Assembly (NCBI GenBank): GCA_035771175.1
Contig: CM069598.1
Location: 9,884,668-9,948,667, forward strand
Direction: 5' to 3'
DNA length: 64,000 nt
Source: Paratinospora sagittata
Taxonomy: Eukaryota > Streptophyta > Magnoliopsida > Ranunculales > Menispermaceae
The position numbers were made by a program, and so were the translations under genes. Within the stretch, counting starts at the first letter, position 1, and each line of letters starts with the position of its first letter. Below the pieces are notes generated by a model. That model was given only the letters and a program-made list of their open reading frames with translations. It was not told the DNA's origin and ran no database searches. Below are positions 57,969-64,000 of the stretch, piece after piece.

Positions 57969-60900
57969 AGATCCTCTCCTGGAATATTAGGAGGTGTGGT
58001 TCAAGTAGGAGAAAATGTATCATTAAGAGAACTCTTGGCTTCGCAAAGCCGGACATTATCATTCTTCAAGAGACCAAAAAGGAAGTGATGGACCAAAAAA
58101 TCATTTCTCAGCTGTGGGGTTCGAGATTCAAAAGTTGGGTTGTCCTTCCAGCTAAAAGTGTTGTTGGAGGCCTAGCTATCATCTGGGACCCTAGGACTGT
58201 GATTGTGGATAATTCTTTAGTCGGCGATTTTTTTGTTTCTATTCAGATCAAATGTGGTGGGAATGACTATTGGTGGTGGTCTGGAATTTATGAGCCGTCC
58301 TGTTATACTAAGAGAGAGATGTTCTGGGATGAGATTGTAGGCTTCAGTGTGCTCTGTGGTGATAAATGGTGCTTAGGGGGCGATTTCAACACGGTTAGAC
58401 ATGTGGGGGAGAAAATTAATAGTCCTAGGGTGACAACCAATATGCAAAGATTTGATATGCCTATTGGCGAACTAAACCTTAAAAACCCTCCTCTTTTGAA
58501 CGCTCGAGTGACTTGGTCAAACTTTCGAGAGACCCCCATCTATTGCAGGCTTGATAGATTTCTCTTTTCTAAAGGGTGGGAGTCTTTGTTCCCTCACTGT
58601 AGACAAAAATCCCTCCGTAGGGTGGTCTCTGATCACTGCCCTATCACTCTAAATTCTTCAGTTTTTCAATGGGGTCCGACTCCATTCGGGTTTGAGAACA
58701 CTTGGCTCAATTATCACGACTTTTCTGATTTAGTTCGGGGGTGGTGGCATAATGCTTTTGCTTATGGTCACGAGGGACACAGATTCATGATCAAGTTAGC
58801 TGAGATCAAGAAAGTCCTCAAAATCTGGAATAAGGATGTTTTTGGAATGATTTCTTCAAAAAAGAAAGATCTGGAAGAACTTATTAGGTGCTTGGACTTC
58901 TTGGAGGGGCACAACGAATCTTGTTGCTATCAGAAGAAAGGCTAAGACTGAGTTGGTTGACATGTGCATGAAATATGATAGAATAGCGGGGCAAAAAGCT
59001 AAAATTCATTGGCTTAAAGATGGAGATGTTAATTCCAACTTCTTTCATAGATTACTTAGTGATAGGAAGTCTAAAAGTCTTATCTCTAAGGTTGAGTGTG
59101 ATGATGGATCCTTGTTGGAGGATGAAGATGGTATTTCTAAGACCTTCATTCAACAATTCTCAAATGTGTATTCTTTCAGTCGGCCTGGTGTTTGAGAAAT
59201 TGATGGAATTGAGTGGAACCCAATTGGTGAACATGAGGTTGAGAGGCTGGAAAAACCTTTTGAAGAAGAGGAAGTTCGGAAGGCTATGTTTAGCTGCAAT
59301 GGCAACAAAGCTCCGGGGCCGAATGGATTCACAATGGCATTCTATCAGCAATCATGGGAGACTATTAAAAATGATGTCTTGAGGGTGATGCACGAATTTC
59401 ATAGAAGTGGGGTGATAAACGTAAAAACAAATGAAACATTTATTTCTCTCATCCCAAAGAAGAGTGACTCTTGGCATCCGAAGTCGTACAGACCCATAAG
59501 CTCAGTAACAAGTCTCTATAAAATTATCTCCAAAACCCTTTCTCTAGGACTTCGAGTTGTTCTTCATAAAACCATTGAGGAGTCACAGTTCGCCTTTGTC
59601 CACGATCGCCAAATTCTTGATGCCATCCTAGTGGCCAACGAAGCAGTGGAAGATTACAGAACCAGGAAGCGCAGTGGCGTGATCTTCAAAACAAATTTTG
59701 AAAAAGCTTATGATTCTGGTTATTGGGAGTTCCTTGACTATGTGATGGAAAAGAAGAAGTTTGGGAGGAGATGGCGAAGGTGGGTTAACGAATGTTTAAA
59801 ATCTGTGTCTTTCTCTATTATCATTAATGGAAAAGCTTCTAGGAAATTTGTTGCCAAGAGGGGCCTTTGGCAGGGTGACCCTATTTCCCCCTTCTTATTT
59901 TCCCTTGTGACAGATGTTCTCTGTTGGATGATCACAAAGGCTTGTTTGCACTCCACAGTTCAGGGTTTTACTGTTGGAAAGCATAATATTATGGTTTCTC
60001 ACCTCATGTTTGCCGATGACACTTTGTTCCTTCTTCATGAAGATGAGGAAAATGTGAGGAACGTTATTCGCCTGCTACAGTGTTTTTGCTCCTTGTCTGG
60101 TTTTAAAGTTAATATGATGAAAAGTCAAATGGTGGGCATCAATATTGAGATTTATTTGTTGGCCCGAATGGCAGTAAAAATTGGGTGCTTTATTGGCTCC
60201 TGGCCGTTTCATTACCTTGGATTGCCCTTGGGTGGCAACCTTCTATGTAAAGGCTTCTGGGAACCGGTGGTTGCTAAGATCTCTCATAAGCTTGATGGGT
60301 GGAAAAGAGGCTTCCTGTCGAGGAAGGGGGGAGACTCACTCTTATTAATTCTGTGTTATCAGCAATTCCCACCTATTTTATGTCTCTATTCAAAATGTCA
60401 GTTGCAATTGCCAAGGTGATTGAGATTAAAATTAAAGTTTTTTTATGGAAAGGTGCCGATAAGAGTAGTGGGACACATTTGATTAATTGGAAGGCTGTCA
60501 AAAGACCGATTGATAAGGGTGGTTTGGGTATTGAAAACATCATGCTGAGGAACAAAGCTCTTTGTGCTAAATAGGTGTGGAGGTTCTACAAGGAGAATCA
60601 GTCGTTCTAGGCAAGAGTTATCACTAGCAAATTTGGGAATATAGAGTTTGGTAGGAGAATCACACCTTTGAATAGATCATCCTTTAGAAGTCCTTGAAAA
60701 TTTGTTATTTCTTTGCTCCCTGAATTGTTTCTTCATCTTCAACCTATGGTCGGAGATGGATGCTCTTTCAGATTTTGGGAAGACTGGTGGCTTAGTGAAA
60801 CCCCATTGGCTGAACTTTATCATGCGTCTCCCTTTCCTAACCATCCCATTGCCCATTTCATTGCCAACCAAACCCACATTGAGACCATCCATTAGAATTT

Positions 60901-61648
60901 CTACCTATCCAATGCCCCACGACGGGACAACAATCTGAATTAGACGCCCTCTTATTACTTTTGAGTCTGGTCCGTTTGTCCTTAGGTCTTGATAGATTTT
61001 CTTGGACTCTCCATCATTCGGGGCATTTTACTTGTAAATCTTTTTTTCAGTCTCTAATTGATGACCCGTCTTTGCCCTCTTTCCTTTTGCCCCCTTTGAT
61101 TTGGAAAGCTCATGCTCCATTTAAGATTAAAATGTTTGGATGGATCATGGTCCATAATAAGCTTAACATGGGTAATGATCTTCAAAGACGACTTCCATTT
61201 ATTTCCTTGCTTCCTCATTGCTGTTCTTTGTGTTTCAATAGCACAGATTGTGTCGATCACCTCTTCTTCGGGTGTCCTTTTTCCTTGAGGATTTGGAACG
61301 AGTGGCAGATTCGTGTTTGGGATAGATTTTCCTACCCTATTTCGTGCGAAGAATGCTTGACAGTGGCTCATATTCGAGGCCTTAGGGGCAACCAAGTTAA
61401 TATCATGAGGGTGGCGAATCTTGCGACGTTATGAATGATTTGGATGGAACGTAATCTTCGTGTTTTTTATGGTGCGTCTAGGAACGAGAATGAATTGTGG
61501 AACGAAGTTATTCTTTTGGCAAGTTCTTGGTTATTGGCATTTAAAATCAACCGAGACTTCTTCATTAATGATTAGGTTAAGAGTTGGGGAGAATGTTTAT
61601 TGTAAGTCTTGTGGTGGGGTGGTGGTAGACTATTCACTTGTTGCTTGA
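57965..61648 (+). pseudogene. LINE ORF2 (endonuclease, reverse transcriptase, zf-RVT), broken
   Basis: The endonuclease part (57965-58945) starts MKILSWNIRRCGSS and keeps LQETK, GGDFN and SDHCPI, the usual catalytic positions of APE-type endonucleases. A frameshift follows near 58945 and a stop at 59193. The reverse transcriptase (59199-60419) has FEKAYD, GLWQGDPISPFLFS and the catalytic FADD (60009-60020). Another frameshift lies near 60300 and a stop at 60572. The C-terminal zf-RVT region (60961-61434) has LIWKAHAPFKIKMFGW and CCSLCFNSTDCVDHLFFGC. The motifs are well kept, so the copy decayed recently, but it cannot make a full-length protein. Confidence 0.9.
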
Positions 61649-61807
61649 TTATGAGAACTACTGGTACTCATTTGTTTTGTATCTTTTTTTACTTTGATTA
61701 ATACATCTGTTTGTTTATTCTCAAAAAAAAAAGTGTAATACCTTGTAAAATTAATTAATTAATTAAATTAAAATGGGCAGGTGCCCAACCTTGGGGCTAG
61801 GGACCCC

Positions 61808-61816
61808 TATAAAAAG
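61808..61816 (+). promoter_or_regulatory. TATA box of the LTR
   Basis: TATAAAAAG in a local GC-rich setting (GGGACCCC before, GGCCCCCC after), about 45 bp upstream of a CT-rich initiator-like tract. It fits the U3 promoter of an LTR. Confidence 0.6.
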
Positions 61817-61851
61817 GCCCCCCTCTTCCTTATTTTCTCACAACACCCTTT

Positions 61852-61855
<4 letters not shown>

Positions 61856-61889
<34 letters not shown>

Positions 61890-61902
61890 CTCTCTCTTTT
61901 GA
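61856..61902. repeat. (CT)n microsatellite
   Basis: A run of CT dinucleotides with minor interruptions, just downstream of the LTR TATA box. Reading frames over it on both strands (poly-Leu/Ser or Arg/Glu) are artefacts of the repeat. Confidence 0.85.
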
Positions 61903-63155
61903 GACTCTTTCTCTTAGAGACTCTCCACTTGTACGGTGTGGTGCGGAGTTGCTGCCCGACGAAGAGCCCAGAGCATAAAGTGTCCAACTTGAAGGTGGGA
62001 AGCGAAACTTAGGTTTGTGTGTCTTATGTCTTTTTATAAAGTTTTCATACATTATTATTATGTCTGATATTCACATTATTACACAAATGTCATTATGTTT
62101 AAACTATACTTGTCTTACTCACATCTTGGTAAATGTAATTCAAATGTCATGTCGTTACTTTATTGGATTAGCAATTAATTTTAACTGGTCAGACTAAGTC
62201 TTGTCCCCGGTAACTTTAAAGAGTGAAAGGGAGGCAGTTTGCTGCTTTAGAAGACTTGGTGTATTAAGAGTGTCCATTGTGACCCACTTCTTAGCCTAGG
62301 GACTGGTCTAGTTGATTTTATTAAAAGTTGTCCACTTCTTGGAGGTACGGCTAGATTTTAGTAATGTCTGTCTCATGGACTCAAGAGTTGTCGTACATGT
62401 GCAGTAGCCATTCATACCAGTGTAGAAAATTGAGACTAGACCTACACACACATTCATACATTATATCCATACATAAAATATTAGTAGACAACATAACCAT
62501 CTAGGGACGTAAGTCTCTCATGGCCTAATGATTGATTATTGGTGCATAATTGCCCACTTGACTGAGTTAACCCTAGGCGGTACATCTCTGTTGTAAACTT
62601 TATTATGTTAACCCAAAAGAAGATGTGCAGACTGAGTTGTACCATACTAATTGTTATATATTTCCCTGGTGATGAACGCACAACGTGATCTCAAGATTGT
62701 ATCTGACCACGAGCCCCCCTTACGAGACGATGTGTTATGGGTGTCCACTAAATTGTGGTATTACTATTAATGATATGTTGTGTTTATTTAATTATTATGA
62801 TGATGATGTTCTCTTTATAAATTGTCATAATCCACGAAATATCTGTTTCAGCCACTGGGCGATAGATCATCCTGTTGCTAATCACTTTTTAAGAACCTGA
62901 GGTAGATCTGAGCGGAGGTACATGGGCCCTCATTTGGCAACCCTGTGCGAGTAGTTAAGGTAAATTTTGTTGGGACCACAATCCCTGTATTGGCGGTATT
63001 TGGACTGCTATATTTTATATCAAAATGTTATAATTAATGAAAGAAGAATTTTTGTTCCTATTTGTGTTCATGTGCATCTGATTTCTGTTGTAACTGCATC
63101 GCACCCTGCTTGTGAGTGTTTTGCTCGTCTAAGCGCGTCTGGACGGGGTATGACA

Positions 63156-63571
63156 TTAATTTTCTTTAAAAAACCCTATGTTGTTATGCAGAAGGTACGG
63201 CCTCTAGAGAATACCAAGCTTTACATATACACCTTGATCAACAGAAACTAAGAACATGAGGTATATATATAGGAAAGCCTTTTGTTGGATAAAAACAACT
63301 ATACAAATTTTTTGGCAGAGAATATTAGACAATCTTTTGAATGAAGATAAAATTATTATCTGAAAAAAAGAAGAAGAAAAAAACCACTTTCTAGATTGTA
63401 TTCTAGTTTTGGAGTCACAAACGACATGTAGCCTTAATATACAAATCTCACTTGATAATGAAGAAGAAAGGTCCATGAAACTTAATAGAATTGCACGACG
63501 GATTGGAATATTACAAGACTAAATACATACTATTATGTACAGGCTCAAAACAAAAGTATGTATACTCGAAC
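63156..63571. other. Intergenic between LTR-like sequences
   Basis: AT-rich sequence with an A/G-rich tract at 63362-63383. No gene or repeat is recognised. Confidence 0.4.
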
Positions 63572-64000
63572 TGTAACACCTCGTACTTTTAATTATATAC
63601 CTACGTTGAGGAATACGTAAACGTATGCGTATACGAACGTAGGAGTTAAACGGATATGTGTATAAACATACCTAAATTAAGTAGATTTACATTCTTAAAT
63701 GTCATCTTATCATTAGATTATAAGATGATTATAAGATGATATATATATTAGTATAATATGATATACATTAGTATTATAATATCTCATTTTTTTTCTCATT
63801 CTCTCACCTTTCTCTCTCACACGTTAAACAACAAAAAAAAAGAAACAAAAAGAAAGAGAAGAAGAACCAGAGAGCGAGAGAACGGAGAGAAAGAAGAGAA
63901 AAAAGGAGAACGCGAGATTTTCGCCGAATCGAGACCCACGATAACTATTTTTTACTCTATTTCTTCGTGAAATTGATATCTAAGATAGATGTAACATTTC
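63572..64000 (+). mobile_element. Possible start of a second LTR retrotransposon (cut by window end)
   Basis: TGTAACACCTCGTACTTTTAA at 63572 has the typical opening of plant Gypsy LTRs and resembles the LTR opening at 61734. Short inverted or alternating words (TACGTAAACGTATGCGTATACG) follow, then a purine-rich AGAGAA region (63830-63910). The other end lies outside the window, so this rests on one terminus only. Confidence 0.4.

Larger units (their letters stand above)
55007..61730 (+). mobile_element. Near full-length L1-type LINE
   Basis: A 6.7 kb non-LTR retrotransposon flanked by a perfect 16-bp target duplication AAGTGTAATACCTTGT (54991-55006 and 61731-61746), ending in TTCTC plus A10. 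It carries ORF1 remnants (55439-57968) and an ORF2 with endonuclease, reverse transcriptase and zf-RVT domains (57965-61648). Both ORFs are interrupted. The 5' end is likely complete or nearly so, because about 430 bp of leader precede ORF1. It landed inside the first bases of an LTR that continues at 61747. Confidence 0.95.
61734..63155 (+). mobile_element. Probable solo LTR of a Gypsy-type retrotransposon, split by the LINE
   Basis: The left boundary is TGTAATACCTTG, the usual opening of many plant Gypsy LTRs, and the right boundary is GGGGTATGACA at 63155. Flanking bases are TTAAG (54989-54993, before the LINE) and TTAAT (63156-63160), a 5-bp duplication with one mismatch. Inside lie a TATA-box (61808-61816) and a CT-rich stretch, then GC-richer sequence near the end (TCTGGACGGGG). 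No primer-binding site or internal coding region follows, so it is probably a solo LTR of about 1.4 kb. The first bases are duplicated by the LINE insertion. Confidence 0.65.

Noticed and set aside
61773..62052. Small frames rich in Leu/Ser or Arg/Glu near the LTR promoter
   Set aside because: They arise from the CT microsatellite.

Overview
The window is nuclear DNA of a flowering plant, most likely a eudicot. It is AT-rich, the genes have GT-AG introns from about 80 bp to 9 kb, the gene families are plant-specific, and plant transposons (CACTA, Mutator-like, Tourist, LINE, SINE, LTR) fill introns and intergenic space. I cannot name the species.

Region 1 (about 508-24010) is a tandem segmental duplication. 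Copy A (about 508-13404) and copy B (about 13706-24010) each carry one two-exon minus-strand BAHD acyltransferase gene. Its sequence resembles the coniferyl-alcohol acyltransferase/HCT-like group. Both genes look intact and differ at only about a dozen residues. The copies then diverged structurally. A received a 5.4 kb CACTA element (TIR CACTACAAG, 3-bp target duplication ACC) and has a 40 bp-scale difference beside it. B carries about 3.1 kb of extra DNA that includes a 1.5 kb Mutator-like element (long TIRs, 9-bp target duplication) with arrays of a GCGTCTTTT palindrome. A segment of about 400 bp is inverted between the copies, and B has a 69-bp promoter repeat that A lacks.

Region 2 (24804-49014) holds two conserved plus-strand genes. 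The first is a three-exon GT47 exostosin-family glycosyltransferase of the ARAD1/ARAD2 (arabinan arabinosyltransferase) type, 498 residues. The second is a ten-exon FHA-domain gene homologous to Arabidopsis DAWDLE (DDL), 389 residues. It spreads over 19 kb because intron 2 (6.3 kb) and intron 9 (9.2 kb) are loaded with insertions: an antisense 5'-truncated LINE, a Tourist-like MITE, LINE remnants, a large inverted repeat, minisatellites, a tRNA-like SINE and an internal direct duplication. The last 12 codons sit alone in a 37-nt exon after the 9.2 kb intron.

Region 3 (51318-54158) is a three-exon F-box/LRR/FBD-type gene on the plus strand.

Region 4 (54989-64000) is transposon territory. A near-complete 6.7 kb L1-type LINE (ORF1 remnants, endonuclease, reverse transcriptase with FADD, zf-RVT), broken by frameshifts and stops, is flanked by a 16-bp target duplication. 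It sits in the first bases of what looks like a solo Gypsy-type LTR. A second LTR-like start lies near the right edge.

The single-copy genes (cell-wall arabinan synthesis, small-RNA biogenesis, protein turnover) share no evident pathway. I see no prokaryote-like defence system, CRISPR array or biosynthetic cluster beyond the BAHD pair. The most unusual material is structural: the diverging tandem duplication, the palindrome-bearing Mutator-like element, and the repeat-laden introns of the DDL gene.
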